Shown here in pieces: positions 44,990 through 53,692 of a stretch of DNA of 64,000 nt. The position numbers and the translations under genes are program-made. The notes below the pieces were generated by a model. The model was not told where the DNA came from, ran no database searches, and worked only from the letters and a program-made list of their open reading frames with translations. Every line of letters starts with the position of its first letter. Positions within the stretch are counted from its first letter, which is position 1. The stretch spans positions 124,001 to 188,000 of the forward strand of contig NZ_SSSQ01000004.1 in assembly GCF_009469765.1 (NCBI RefSeq). Direction: 5' to 3'. This DNA comes from Dechloromonas hortensis. Its GTDB lineage: Bacteria; Pseudomonadota; Gammaproteobacteria; Burkholderiales; Rhodocyclaceae.

Positions 44990-45910
44990 TCACAGCTTGA
45001 AGAATGCCCGGGCTGCCACGGCATCTGCCGCGATCTGCGCCTTGAGGGCATCGAAATTGGGAAAGCGTTGTTCGGCACGCAATTTATGCACGAAGCGCAC
45101 CGAGATGTGCGCCCCGTAAATATCGCGGTCGAAATCGAAGAGATGCACTTCCAGCAGCGGGCGCGTGCCGCCCACCGTCGGGCGAATACCAAGATTGGCG
45201 ACGCCGGGTAGTGGACTGTCGCCCAAGCCGCCGACTTCAACGGCAAAGACGCCGCTCATCGGCAAGGGGTTGTGCTTGATGCGCAGATTGGCCGTCGCGA
45301 AGCCAAGCTGGCGACCGATCTTGTCGCCATGCGTAACCTGGCCATCCATGATGTAAGGACGGCCGAGCAGACGCGCCGCATGGGCCATGTCGCCCGCCGC
45401 CACCGCCCGGCGCACGCCGGAACTCGAGACGCGTTCGCCATCGAGCATCACGCTGCCCATCGCTTCGACGGTAAAGCCGAGACGCTGCCCGGCTGCCTGC
45501 AACAGCGCAAAATCGCCAGTCCGGCCACGGCCGAAACGGAAGTCGTCGCCAATGATCAAATGCCGGACGCGCAAACCGCGCACCAGCACCTGCTCGATAA
45601 ACTCATCGGCCGTCAACGCGGCAAATGCCGCATTGAACGGACTGATCATGACCTGGCTGACGCCGCAGTCGGTAAGCAGTTCCAGCTTCTCGCGCAGGGT
45701 CGACAGGCGCGCCGGCGCCGATTCCGGCGCAAAAAACTCGCGCGGATGCGGCTCGAAAGTCAGCACCGTCGGCGCCAACTGCAGGCGGGCAGCAGCCTCG
45801 GCCAGCTGTTTGACGAGCGCGGCATGGCCAAGGTGAACGCCATCGAAATTGCCAATGGCAAGAACAACCGGAGCAGGAACGGGACGCGAATGACCGCGGA
45901 AGACGCGCAT
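44990..45910 (-). CDS. ribF: Bifunctional riboflavin kinase/FAD synthetase
   Basis: A 306-residue enzyme making FMN and then FAD. The N-terminal nucleotidyltransferase shows AIGNFDGVHLGHAALVKQL and the C-terminal kinase shows GDKIGRQLGFATANL. First gene of the ribF-ileS-lspA-fkpB-ispH run. Upstream 45911-46061 holds a candidate promoter and otherwise nothing seen. Confidence 0.95.
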   Translation of the reverse strand: MRVFRGHSRPVPAPVVLAIGNFDGVHLGHAALVKQLAEAAARLQLAPTVLTFEPHPREFFAPESAPARLSTLREKLELLTDCGVSQVMISPFNAAFAALTADEFIEQVLVRGLRVRHLIIGDDFRFGRGRTGDFALLQAAGQRLGFTVEAMGSVMLDGERVSSSGVRRAVAAGDMAHAARLLGRPYIMDGQVTHGDKIGRQLGFATANLRIKHNPLPMSGVFAVEVGGLGDSPLPGVANLGIRPTVGGTRPLLEVHLFDFDRDIYGAHISVRFVHKLRAEQRFPNFDALKAQIAADAVAARAFFKL

Positions 45911-45936
45911 GGGCTATCTGGCGAGGAAAACGTTGA

Positions 45937-45963
45937 ATTATAACGGCCTACACCCGCCGCCAA
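45937..45963 (-). promoter_or_regulatory. Candidate promoter of the ribF operon
   Basis: A perfect TATAAT on the minus strand (45937-45942), with TTGGCG 15 bases upstream of it. The spacing is short, so the -35 assignment is uncertain, but the -10 lies a suitable distance before ribF. Confidence 0.35.
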
Positions 45964-46061
45964 CCAGCAAAGATCAAGAAGGCGGGCGCCGCCGGTTTAC
46001 TGCCGGAATCGAGCGCACCGACGAAATCGCCAAAGGCGTAATTGAACGCTTTTAGGGTTGC

Positions 46062-47399
46062 TTAGCCGAGCGCTGCCAAACGCGCCTTCGGGCCTGGCGG
46101 ATGCCGGATGAAATACTGCCGAATGCCGCGCACGATGGCCTCGGCCAGCTTTTCCTGGTAGGCATCGTCATTGAGCCGACGCTCCTCCTCCGGATTGGAG
46201 ATGAAAGCGGTTTCGATCAGCGCCGAGGGAATATCCGGCGCCTTCAGTACGGCAAAGCTGGCCTGTTCGACGTTGTTCTTGTGCAGGGTATTGACCGCCC
46301 CCAACTCACCAAGCAGGTATTTGCCGAGCTTCAGGCTGTCGTTGATCGTCGCCGTCTGCGACAAATCGAGCAGGGTGCGCGCCAGGAACAGATCCTTGGC
46401 ACCCAGATTGACGCCACCGACCAGATCCGCCTCGTTCTCGCGCTGGGCGAGCAGGCGGGCCTGCGTACTCGACGCCCCTTTTTCGGAGAGGACGAAAACG
46501 GATGAACCACGGGCGTCGGGCTTGATCCAGGCATCGGCATGGATCGACAGGAAGAGATCGGACTGCACGCGGCGCGCCTTTTGCACCCGCATCTGCAACG
46601 GCACGAAAAAGTCGGAATCGCGCGTCAGCACCGCCCGCATGTTCGGCTCGGCATCGATCCGCGCCTTCAGGCGCTTGGCCACTTCGAGCGTCACATTTTT
46701 TTCATAGGAACCGCCCTTGCCGATCGCCCCCGGGTCTTCACCGCCATGACCGGGGTCGAGGGTGATGGTGACCAGACGGTCGACAATCGGTTTGCCAGAT
46801 TTCTTGCTAGTCTGCACCTCCGGCGCCTCAAGCGGTTTCCTGGGCGCCGCTTCTTCCGGCTTTTTCTCGGCGATCTGGAAATCCTGCTCCATCTTCAGCG
46901 GCTCGACGGCATCCTTGCGCCCTTCCAGCAAGGCCATCATTGGATCCGGCGGATTGACCGGATACACATCGAGAACCAGCCGGTGACCATATTCGCCGAC
47001 CGGCTTCAGTTCGAAGATTTGCGGCGTCGCCTTGGTCTTCAGCTCCATGACTAGGCGAACGACCCCCGGCTTGAAGCGACCGGCTCGCAGCAGCTTGATG
47101 TAGGGATCATCGGTCGCCACCTTGCGCGCCAGACTATCGAGAACGCTGTTGAATTCGACGCCTTCGATATCGACCACCAAGCGGTCGGGATTCTCGACGA
47201 TGAAATGGCTGTATTTGAGCGGGGCGTCGTGCTCGAGGGTGACGCGGGTGTAATCGGCGGCCGGCCAGATGCGCACCGCCAGCACCGACGGCAGCTTGGT
47301 GGCGGCGCCGGCCAGCGGCGACACCGAAAGAATCAGCGAGGCGCCGGCGTAGCGGAGAAGTTGCCGTCGCCCCAGGCTGAGGCGAGTGCCTTTATACAT
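46062..47399 (-). CDS. amiC: N-acetylmuramoyl-L-alanine amidase (AmiC-like)
   Basis: A 445-residue periplasmic amidase that splits septal peptidoglycan. The N terminus has a likely Tat signal (SLGRRQLLRYAGASLILS), as in E. coli AmiC. An AMIN domain follows (VRIWPAADYTRVTLEHDAP), then an Amidase_3 zinc domain with LDPGHGGEDPGAIG, LFLSIHAD and SALIETAFISNPEEE. The start at 47399 lies inside the 3' end of tsaE, an overlap of 67 bases. Downstream to 46061 no clear terminator is seen. Confidence 0.92.
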   Translation of the reverse strand: MYKGTRLSLGRRQLLRYAGASLILSVSPLAGAATKLPSVLAVRIWPAADYTRVTLEHDAPLKYSHFIVENPDRLVVDIEGVEFNSVLDSLARKVATDDPYIKLLRAGRFKPGVVRLVMELKTKATPQIFELKPVGEYGHRLVLDVYPVNPPDPMMALLEGRKDAVEPLKMEQDFQIAEKKPEEAAPRKPLEAPEVQTSKKSGKPIVDRLVTITLDPGHGGEDPGAIGKGGSYEKNVTLEVAKRLKARIDAEPNMRAVLTRDSDFFVPLQMRVQKARRVQSDLFLSIHADAWIKPDARGSSVFVLSEKGASSTQARLLAQRENEADLVGGVNLGAKDLFLARTLLDLSQTATINDSLKLGKYLLGELGAVNTLHKNNVEQASFAVLKAPDIPSALIETAFISNPEEERRLNDDAYQEKLAEAIVRGIRQYFIRHPPGPKARLAALG

Positions 47400-47848
47400 T
47401 GCGTCCCTTCCGGTGTATCTGCCACGGCTTCGACGATACGCCCGAGACCTGCATGATGAAGGCGCAGCCGCAGGTCTGGCGACGGAACGCAGCCTTGAGC
47501 ACGTTCCGGCCATTCGACCAGACAGACTGCAGTGTCGTTAAAGTATTCGTCAAAGCCCGCATCGAGAAACTCCTCTGGTGACTCGAAACGATAAAAATCA
47601 AAGTGATATAAGTATAAGCTCGAAATTACGTAAACTTCAACCAATGAATAGGTAGGACTTTTGACCGGCCCCTGGTGGCCGAGTGCCCGAATCAGGGCGC
47701 GGACCAGCGTTGTTTTGCCGGCGCCAAGGTCGCCTTCGAGGAAAATCACCAGCCCCGGCTGCAGCGCAGGGGCCAGCACTTCGCCCAGGCGCTGGGTGGC
47801 GGCCTCGTCAGGCAAATCGAAAACGGCGGTAACATCGGGGCTATGCAC
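47333..47848 (-). CDS. tsaE: tRNA threonylcarbamoyladenosine biosynthesis ATPase TsaE
   Basis: A 171-residue ATPase of the t6A modification complex, with Walker A GDLGAGKTTLVRALI, VKSPTYSLVE and the YHFDFYR and LVEWPE segments. No ATG is available in the needed place, so a GTG at 47848 is proposed; it overlaps the divergent queG start by 6 bases. The 3' end extends 67 bases into amiC. The order tsaE-amiC with divergent queG is common in related bacteria. Confidence 0.9.
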   Translation of the reverse strand: MHSPDVTAVFDLPDEAATQRLGEVLAPALQPGLVIFLEGDLGAGKTTLVRALIRALGHQGPVKSPTYSLVEVYVISSLYLYHFDFYRFESPEEFLDAGFDEYFNDTAVCLVEWPERAQGCVPSPDLRLRLHHAGLGRIVEAVADTPEGTQCIKALASAWGDGNFSATPAPR

Positions 47849-48895
47849 GATCAGGACTCCACAGTGGATTACGCGGCACTCAAGGAAAAAATCCGCGAGG
47901 CCGGCCAGGAACTCGGCTTTGCCGCCGTTGGCGTAGCGCGGGCCGAGCCCGGGCCGGCCGTCGAACATTTGCGCACCTGGCTGGCGGCGGGTTGCCACGG
48001 CGAGATGGATTATATGGCCCGGCATGCCGAATTACGCGCCCATCCGCCGCAATTGCACCCGGGCACGATCACCGTGATCAGCGCTGCGGTCGACTACCTG
48101 CCGCATGCCAAAATCGCCGACCAGCCCGGGCAAGCGGCCATTTCACGCTACGCCCAGGGCCGCGACTATCACAAGGTGATCCGCAGCCGCCTGCAGAAAC
48201 TGGCCGATGCCATTGCAGCGCTGGCCGGGCCGTTCGGCTATCGCGTCTTTTCCGATTCAGCGCCGGTCATGGAAGTGGAATTCGCCCGCCAGGCCGGCCT
48301 CGGCTGGCGCGGCAAGCACACGCTGCTGCTCTCGAAGCAGGGTTCGTGGCGCTTTCTCGGCGAGATCTACACCGACCTGCCGCTCGCCCCCGACGCACCG
48401 ATCGAAGAACATTGCGGCACCTGCAGCGCCTGCCTCAGCGCCTGCCCGACCCAGGCCATCGTCGCCCCCTACCAGGTCGATGCCCGGCGCTGCATCAGCT
48501 ACCTGACCATCGAGCTTGATGGCCCGATCCCGGAAGAGTTCCGCCCGCTGATCGGCAACCGCATCTATGGCTGCGACGACTGCCAACTGTGCTGCCCGTG
48601 GAACCGCTTCGCCCAACTCGGCGACACCGAATTTTCACCGCGTCACGGACTGGATGCGGCGCAGCTGATCGACCTCTTCGCCTGGACGGAAAAAGAATTC
48701 AACGACCGGCTGGCCGGCAACCCGATCCGCCGCATTGGCCATGCGCGCTGGTTGCGGAATATCGCGGTCGCCCTGGGCAACGGCAGTCCTGCGGTCTACG
48801 CCGCAAACGCCCTGAAAAGCAGAGCCGAACATCCCGACCCTCTGGTGCGTGAGCATGTAGCCTGGGCGCTGCAACAGCTGCAGGCCAAAAGCTAG
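47843..48895 (+). CDS. queG: Epoxyqueuosine reductase
   Basis: Reduces epoxyqueuosine to queuosine in tRNA, using cobalamin and two [4Fe-4S] clusters. The 350-residue protein has the cluster motifs CGTCSACLSACP and CDDCQLCCPWN, and a C-terminal HEAT-like tail. The ATG at 47843 overlaps the divergent tsaE GTG. A GTG at 47864 is an alternative start that would remove the overlap. Its stop codon shares bases with that of the convergent small gene at 48892. Confidence 0.93.
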   Translation: MHDQDSTVDYAALKEKIREAGQELGFAAVGVARAEPGPAVEHLRTWLAAGCHGEMDYMARHAELRAHPPQLHPGTITVISAAVDYLPHAKIADQPGQAAISRYAQGRDYHKVIRSRLQKLADAIAALAGPFGYRVFSDSAPVMEVEFARQAGLGWRGKHTLLLSKQGSWRFLGEIYTDLPLAPDAPIEEHCGTCSACLSACPTQAIVAPYQVDARRCISYLTIELDGPIPEEFRPLIGNRIYGCDDCQLCCPWNRFAQLGDTEFSPRHGLDAAQLIDLFAWTEKEFNDRLAGNPIRRIGHARWLRNIAVALGNGSPAVYAANALKSRAEHPDPLVREHVAWALQQLQAKS

Positions 48896-49110
48896 CGCGC
48901 CGGCTGGATTGCGTTCGTCGCCCCGGGAGCTTCGCTGCCGTCAGACGCCGGCCGGACATCCGGCGGCGCCGCCGGCCGGACATCCGGCGGCGCCGCCGGC
49001 GCCTCGGGAAGACGCTGCGGCGAACGCAATTGCCAACCCAGAGCCGCCCCGAGCACAGTCACCGTCGCCAGCAAGGCCAGAATGGCGATTCCCGTTTTCG
49101 GACTTTCCAT
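48892..49110 (-). CDS. Small single-pass membrane protein with a repeat-containing tail
   Basis: A 72-residue protein not recognised. One transmembrane helix (IAILALLATVTVLGAALGW) is followed by a Pro/Ala-rich tail in which APPDVRPA-type octapeptides occur twice. The start at 49110 has AAGGA at 6 bases; a Met two codons upstream is too close to it. The stop TAG overlaps the queG stop on the other strand (GCTAGC palindrome). Upstream lies the sulfurtransferase on the same strand, 48 bases away. Function unknown. Confidence 0.6.
   Translation of the reverse strand: MESPKTGIAILALLATVTVLGAALGWQLRSPQRLPEAPAAPPDVRPAAPPDVRPASDGSEAPGATNAIQPAR
48947..48994. repeat. Two identical 24-base tandem repeats
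   Basis: The unit beginning GCCGGCCGGACATCC occurs at 48947-48970 and again, identically, at 48971-48994, followed by a partial third copy. Twenty-four bases equal eight codons, so the reading frame of the small membrane protein is kept and the tail length could vary between strains. Confidence 0.9.
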
Positions 49111-49158
49111 GCTCATTCCTTACCCGCGACCGTCGACGAGCAACCAGTCAACAGCGGC

Positions 49159-50004
49159 TTACTCGCCGCGCGCCACCGGCCGCCCGCGATCGGCACACCA
49201 CTCGCTCCACGACCCGGCGTAGAGCCGGGAACCGGGCAAGTCGGCAATCTCCATGGCCAGCATATTGTGGCAGGCGGAAACACCGGAGCCGCACTGATGC
49301 ACCACGGCTTCCGGCGCACAGTCGGCGAGCACGGCCAGCCATTCGGCGCGCAGTTCCGCCGCCGGCTTGAAGCGGCCGTCGGCTTGCAGATTGTCGCGAA
49401 AGAAGCGGTTCACCGCCCCGGGAATATGGCCGCCGACCGGATCGATAGTTTCGTTCTCACCCCGATAGCGATCAGGACTACGCGCGTCGATCAGGTGCAT
49501 ATGCGGGGTTTCCAGCCGTTCCTGCACATAGGCCGCGTCGACCGGGCCAATGCCCTCGGTTGCAGCAAACGTCGTCGCCACCAAGGTCGGCAGCACATCC
49601 GTCACCACCCCCCCGCTGGCCAGCCAGGCCTGCCAACCGCCATCCAGCAAGGCCACCTTGTCGTGCCCCAGCCAGCGCAACAGCCACCACAAACGGCCGG
49701 CGATCATGCCTTGCGCGTCGTCATAAACCACGACCTGGGTTTGCCGCCCGATGCCGATCCCGGCCAGCCGGGCCGCCAGTTTTTGCCGGTCCGGCAGCGG
49801 ATGCCGACCATTGCTCCCGTTCATCGGCCCCGAAAGGTCGCGGTCGCAGTGCAGAAAAACGGCGCCCGGGATATGGCTGTCGCCATAAACCCGCTCGCCG
49901 TAGGCAGTGTCGGCCAACTGGTGACGGACATCGATCACCAGCCAGTTCGGGTCGTCGAGATGTGCCCGCAGCGTCGGGACGTCAACCAGCCTCGTGAAGC
50001 TCAT
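49159..50004 (-). CDS. Thiosulfate/3-mercaptopyruvate sulfurtransferase (two rhodanese domains)
   Basis: A 281-residue tandem rhodanese. The N-terminal domain is structural and the C-terminal one carries the persulfide Cys238 in CGSGVSACHN, whose loop resembles 3-mercaptopyruvate sulfurtransferase (SseA: CGSGVTA) more than thiosulfate-specific enzymes. No signal peptide is seen. The ATG overlaps the stop of the STAS-like gene. Confidence 0.9.
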   Translation of the reverse strand: MSFTRLVDVPTLRAHLDDPNWLVIDVRHQLADTAYGERVYGDSHIPGAVFLHCDRDLSGPMNGSNGRHPLPDRQKLAARLAGIGIGRQTQVVVYDDAQGMIAGRLWWLLRWLGHDKVALLDGGWQAWLASGGVVTDVLPTLVATTFAATEGIGPVDAAYVQERLETPHMHLIDARSPDRYRGENETIDPVGGHIPGAVNRFFRDNLQADGRFKPAAELRAEWLAVLADCAPEAVVHQCGSGVSACHNMLAMEIADLPGSRLYAGSWSEWCADRGRPVARGE

Positions 50005-50348
50005 TCAGAGTCCAGCCAGGCCTTCGCTTCGTCGGCATTGGTGAACACCTCGACATCGGCATTGACGAAGGTCTGCGACAACCAGGCACTCCACGTTACC
50101 CACTGGCTCTCGGTGACCACGGCAACACGCTTGAAATCGTTGGCATGAGCCCGCGAAAACTTGATTTCTTCCCAAGCGACGTCAATGGTCAGATCGGCCA
50201 TCTGGCTCAGGTCGAAATAGAGATCGACCGGACCTTCGAACTTGACCTTGAAGTTAACGACCTCTTCGAATTCCTTGTAGTCGCCCAAGGTGAACTCACC
50301 GAAGACGGACACGCTGACACGGCTGGGTTGATGGTCGATGACGATCAT
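50001..50348 (-). CDS. STAS/SEC14-like (SpoIIAA-like) protein
   Basis: A 115-residue protein of the SpoIIAA-like group, seen in VSVSVFGEFTLGDYKEFEE, VDLYFDLSQMADLTIDVAWEE and a C-terminal FTNADEAKAWL helix. Members have an alpha/beta fold related to STAS domains and no established role. It is translationally coupled to the sulfurtransferase by a 4-base overlap. Confidence 0.75.
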   Translation of the reverse strand: MIVIDHQPSRVSVSVFGEFTLGDYKEFEEVVNFKVKFEGPVDLYFDLSQMADLTIDVAWEEIKFSRAHANDFKRVAVVTESQWVTWSAWLSQTFVNADVEVFTNADEAKAWLDSE

Positions 50349-50387
50349 GATTTGACTCCGTTGTTGTTTGTTTCAGTTTAACGCCGT

Positions 50388-51239
50388 TTAATCCTGTTCC
50401 ACCGGGCTGGCGCGGGAAAAATGCGTCGCCGCAATGCCGGAAAGGATGATCAGACCAATGGCGAACCAGGCTGCGGCATCCATCACCTCACCCCAGAACA
50501 GGGCGCCGAACAGGCTGGAAAAAATTACCGTGCTGTAGGCCAGGGCGGCCGACATCAGCGTCTTGCCGCGCGTGTAGGCGCGCGTCATGGCCAGTTGGGC
50601 CACCGTGGCGAAACAGGCGACGCCGAGCAAAAGCAGGCCGCTGCGCAGGTCGACCGCATGCCATTCGGAAAAGAGCAGCCAGACGCCGCCGCACACCGAC
50701 GACACCAGCGAGAAATAGAAAACTGTGCGCGTCTCCGGCTCACCGCGCTCACCCAGTTCGCGCACGCTGAAATAGGCCATCCCGGCCAGCACACCGGACC
50801 CGAGGCCGATCAGGCCGCCGACCAGTTGCTCGGCATGCAGGGTCGGCCGGAGCAGCAGCACAACGCCGAGCAGGCCGACCACCAGGGCGCCAAGGATGCC
50901 GGAACGCAGGCGCATGCCGGATAGCGCCAGGTAAATGGCCAGGAAGATGGCCGAGGTGTAGTTCAGCGTCACCGCCGTCGCCAGCGGCAGCAAGGTGATC
51001 GCGTAAAAATAGGCGAACAGGGCGGAAAAGCCGACCACGCCGCGGCTGACATGCCAGCGCCAGTGCGGCGTCGCCAGGGTCACGCCGCGCAGGCGGACCA
51101 GCCCGAACATCAGGATCAGCGAGATGAAGCTGCGATAAAAAGTGATCTCGACGGCGGAATGCGTCGCCGCAACGAACTTGACGCAAACCCCCATGCAGGC
51201 GAACAACAGGCTGGCAACCAGCATCCAGAGGGATTGCAT
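50388..51239 (-). CDS. DMT superfamily transporter (EamA family)
   Basis: A 283-residue inner membrane protein with about ten hydrophobic helices in two repeated halves (for example SLWMLVASLLFACMGVCVKF and LLLLGVACFATVAQLAMTRAY). The EamA family exports metabolites; the substrate is not predictable. The start MQSLWM at 51239 lacks a strong ribosome-binding site, and an open frame continues 17 codons upstream. It is separated from the Rieske gene by a terminator. Confidence 0.85.
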   Translation of the reverse strand: MQSLWMLVASLLFACMGVCVKFVAATHSAVEITFYRSFISLILMFGLVRLRGVTLATPHWRWHVSRGVVGFSALFAYFYAITLLPLATAVTLNYTSAIFLAIYLALSGMRLRSGILGALVVGLLGVVLLLRPTLHAEQLVGGLIGLGSGVLAGMAYFSVRELGERGEPETRTVFYFSLVSSVCGGVWLLFSEWHAVDLRSGLLLLGVACFATVAQLAMTRAYTRGKTLMSAALAYSTVIFSSLFGALFWGEVMDAAAWFAIGLIILSGIAATHFSRASPVEQD

Positions 51240-51258
51240 TGCTGAATACTCAAATAAG

Positions 51259-51293
51259 AAAAAGGCGTCGGATTTTACCCCGACGCCCATTTT
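51259..51293 (-). terminator. Intrinsic terminator after the Rieske oxygenase gene
   Basis: An 8-base-pair stem GGCGTCGG/CCGACGCC (51264-51271 with 51280-51287). On the minus strand it is followed by five T, and five A precede it on that strand. Confidence 0.85.
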
Positions 51294-51323
51294 TGACCGC
51301 TCCCATCAAGCGCTATTCTCAGC

Positions 51324-52457
51324 TCAGCGGGCGGCGATCCGTTCCTGCATGATCCGCCGATAGAACTCGTGGAAGTGCTGCATGCCGTCTTCCATCGGGC
51401 TCTGATAAGGCCCGACTTCGTTGCGCCCTTCCTTCATCAGCGCATAACGGCCACGATCCATGCGCTCGCCGATGTCGTCGTCCTCGATCGCCGTTTCCAT
51501 GTAGGCAGCCCGTTCTGCCTCGATGAAAGCACGCTCGAAATCGACGATTTCCTCGGGGTAGTAGAACTCGACGACGTTCAGCGTCTTGTCCACCGCCTGC
51601 GGAATCAGCGTCGACACGACCAGCACGTGCGGATACCACTCGACCATGATATTCGGGAAGTAGGTCAGCCAGATGGCGCCATGCTCCGGCGTCTTGCCGG
51701 CGCTGCCGTAGACATCGAGCACTGCCTTCTGCCAGCGCTCATACGCCTTGGAGCCGGACTTCTGCAGCGAGGTAATGCCAACCCGCTGCACCGAATACCA
51801 GTCACCGAACTGCCAGGTCAGGTCGTCGCAGGTAACGAAATTGCCCAGGCCCGGGTGATACGGGGCGACGTGATAATCCTCCAGATAGACCTCGATGAAA
51901 GTCTTCCAGTTGTAATTGCACTCGTGCATCTCGACATGATCGAGCTTGTAGCCGGTGAAATCGAGCTGACTCGCCACATTCATGCCGGCCAGGTCGGCCC
52001 CGGCCGAACGCGGCCCCTTGAAGAGCAGGCCATTCCAGTTTTCCAGCTTGGCCTTGTTCAGATTGAGACAGGGATTCTGCGGGAAATGCGGGGCGCCGAT
52101 CAGTTGACCGCCGGTGTCGTACGTCCAGCGATGAATCGGGCAAACGATATTGCCCGGCACCTTGCCGGAACCCTGCAGCATGATCGCCTGGCGGTGGCGG
52201 CAGACGTTGGACATCTGCCAGATACCGGCGTGCTCGCCCTCGTTGCCGCCGTTGAGCAGGATCTGGCCATGGTCCTTCCACTCCAGCGAACGAAAATCCC
52301 CGGCCTCGGGCACCATCAACTGGTGGCCAACATAGCCCGGACCGGCATCGAAGATGAGCTTCTTCTCCAGCTCAAAAATCTTTTCGTCGAAATACCAGTC
52401 CACCGGCAGTTGGGAAACTGCTGGGGCCAAACGGGACAAAGTCGCCACGTCGGACAT
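51324..52457 (-). CDS. Rieske [2Fe-2S] aromatic-ring-hydroxylating-type oxygenase, alpha subunit
   Basis: A 377-residue protein with a Rieske domain (Cys86-x-His88 in CRHRQ, Cys106-x2-His109 in CPIHRW) and a mononuclear iron domain with Asp194, His196 and His201 in EDYHVAPYH. It looks like a catalytically complete oxygenase alpha subunit, but no beta subunit, ferredoxin or reductase gene is adjacent. Good GGAGG before the ATG. It is divergent from the xseB-ispA-dxs isoprenoid genes. Its substrate is unknown; the position beside isoprenoid genes is suggestive at most. Confidence 0.85.
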   Translation of the reverse strand: MSDVATLSRLAPAVSQLPVDWYFDEKIFELEKKLIFDAGPGYVGHQLMVPEAGDFRSLEWKDHGQILLNGGNEGEHAGIWQMSNVCRHRQAIMLQGSGKVPGNIVCPIHRWTYDTGGQLIGAPHFPQNPCLNLNKAKLENWNGLLFKGPRSAGADLAGMNVASQLDFTGYKLDHVEMHECNYNWKTFIEVYLEDYHVAPYHPGLGNFVTCDDLTWQFGDWYSVQRVGITSLQKSGSKAYERWQKAVLDVYGSAGKTPEHGAIWLTYFPNIMVEWYPHVLVVSTLIPQAVDKTLNVVEFYYPEEIVDFERAFIEAERAAYMETAIEDDDIGERMDRGRYALMKEGRNEVGPYQSPMEDGMQHFHEFYRRIMQERIAAR

Positions 52458-52562
52458 TCCATGCCTCCAGCGGGTTGAAAAAACAGGATTTTACCCTCCC
52501 TGCAATTTGACCAGAAGCCCCCGGATAGAGTATTTTCGCGTGTTTCCCCGAAGCCCGTTGAC

Positions 52563-52802
52563 ATGGATCAATCCCCCATCGCCGACATGAAATTCGAGAC
52601 CGCCCTCGGCGAGCTCGAAAACATCGTCTCCAGCATGGAAGGCGGCAAGCTCGAACTCGAAGCTTCGATCGCTGCTTATCGCCGAGGCATGGAACTGATG
52701 CAGCACTGCCAGACGCAACTGGCCGATGCTGAAGCGCAGATCCGCATTCTTGAAAATGGCGAGTTCAAGGACGTCGACCGCAAGACTCTGGAGGCCCCAT
52801 GA
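52563..52802 (+). CDS. xseB: Exodeoxyribonuclease VII small subunit
   Basis: A 79-residue helical subunit of exonuclease VII, with the standard segments FETALGELENIVSSMEGGKL and ASIAAYRRGMELMQHCQTQL. It partners with XseA, encoded elsewhere. Its stop overlaps the ispA start (ATGA), as in many proteobacteria. Confidence 0.95.
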   Translation: MDQSPIADMKFETALGELENIVSSMEGGKLELEASIAAYRRGMELMQHCQTQLADAEAQIRILENGEFKDVDRKTLEAP

Positions 52803-53692
52803 GCGTCAGCCCGTTTGCCGACTGGATGGCCGCCACCCAGGCCCGCGTCGAAACCGCCCTCGCCCGGCACCTGCCGGGCAACGACTGCATTCCCGCCCGC
52901 CTGCACGACGCCATGCGCTATGCCACACTCGGCGGCGGCAAACGCGTTCGCCCATTGCTCGCCTTCGCCGCAGGCGAACTGACCGGCGCCGCCGCCGAAC
53001 AGCTTGATATCGTGGCCTGTGCCGTCGAACTGATCCACGCCTATTCGCTGGTCCATGACGACCTGCCGTGCATGGACGACGACGTGCTGCGCCGCGGCCG
53101 ACCGACCTGCCACGTCGAATTCGACGAACCGACCGCCCTGCTCGTCGGCGACAGCCTGCAGACGCTGGCCTTCGAGCTGCTGGCCAGCCAGCAGCTCGGC
53201 AACCCGGCCGGCCAACTCGAAATGATCACCCTGCTCGCCCACGCCAGCGGTTCCCGCGGCATGGCCGGCGGCCAGGCCATCGATCTCGGCTCGGTCGGCA
53301 AGGCGCTCAACCAGCCGGAACTGGAATTGATGCACGCGCTGAAGACCGGCGCCCTGATCCGTGCCGCGGTGCTACTCGGCGCACTGGCCGGCCAGCCGCT
53401 GTCGGCAGCAGAACGCACCAACCTCGACCGCTTCGCCAAACGCGCCGGCCTGCTTTTCCAGGTCGTCGACGACATTCTCGACTGCACGGCCAGCACGGCC
53501 ACCCTCGGCAAAACCGCCGGCAAGGACGAAGCGGCCGCCAAGCCGACCTATGTCAGCCTGCTCGGCCTCGACGCCGCCCGCCAATACGCCGACGAACTGC
53601 GCTCCGATGCGCTCGATGCCCTCGCCATATTCGGCGAACGCGCTGCGCGCCTGACCCAACTGGCCGATTTCATCTGCCACCGGCAATTCTGA
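52799..53692 (+). CDS. ispA: Farnesyl diphosphate synthase (polyprenyl synthetase)
   Basis: Condenses IPP with DMAPP and geranyl diphosphate to farnesyl diphosphate. The 297-residue protein has the first Asp-rich motif in [18 protein letters not shown] and the second in [12 protein letters not shown]. It overlaps xseB and dxs by 4 and 1 bases respectively, giving a tight isoprenoid operon. Confidence 0.95.
   Translation: MSVSPFADWMAATQARVETALARHLPGNDCIPARLHDAMRYATLGGGKRVRPLLAFAAGELTGAAAEQLDIVACAVELIHAYSLVHDDLPCMDDDVLRRGRPTCHVEFDEPTALLVGDSLQTLAFELLASQQLGNPAGQLEMITLLAHASGSRGMAGGQAIDLGSVGKALNQPELELMHALKTGALIRAAVLLGALAGQPLSAAERTNLDRFAKRAGLLFQVVDDILDCTASTATLGKTAGKDEAAAKPTYVSLLGLDAARQYADELRSDALDALAIFGERAARLTQLADFICHRQF

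Noticed and set aside
42578-45211. Plus-strand open frame of 877 codons across ileS and ribF
   Set aside because: It is antisense to two well-identified genes and has no family resemblance.
48947-48994. CRISPR-like repeat
   Set aside because: There are only two copies, directly adjacent without spacers and inside a reading frame; it is a coding tandem repeat.
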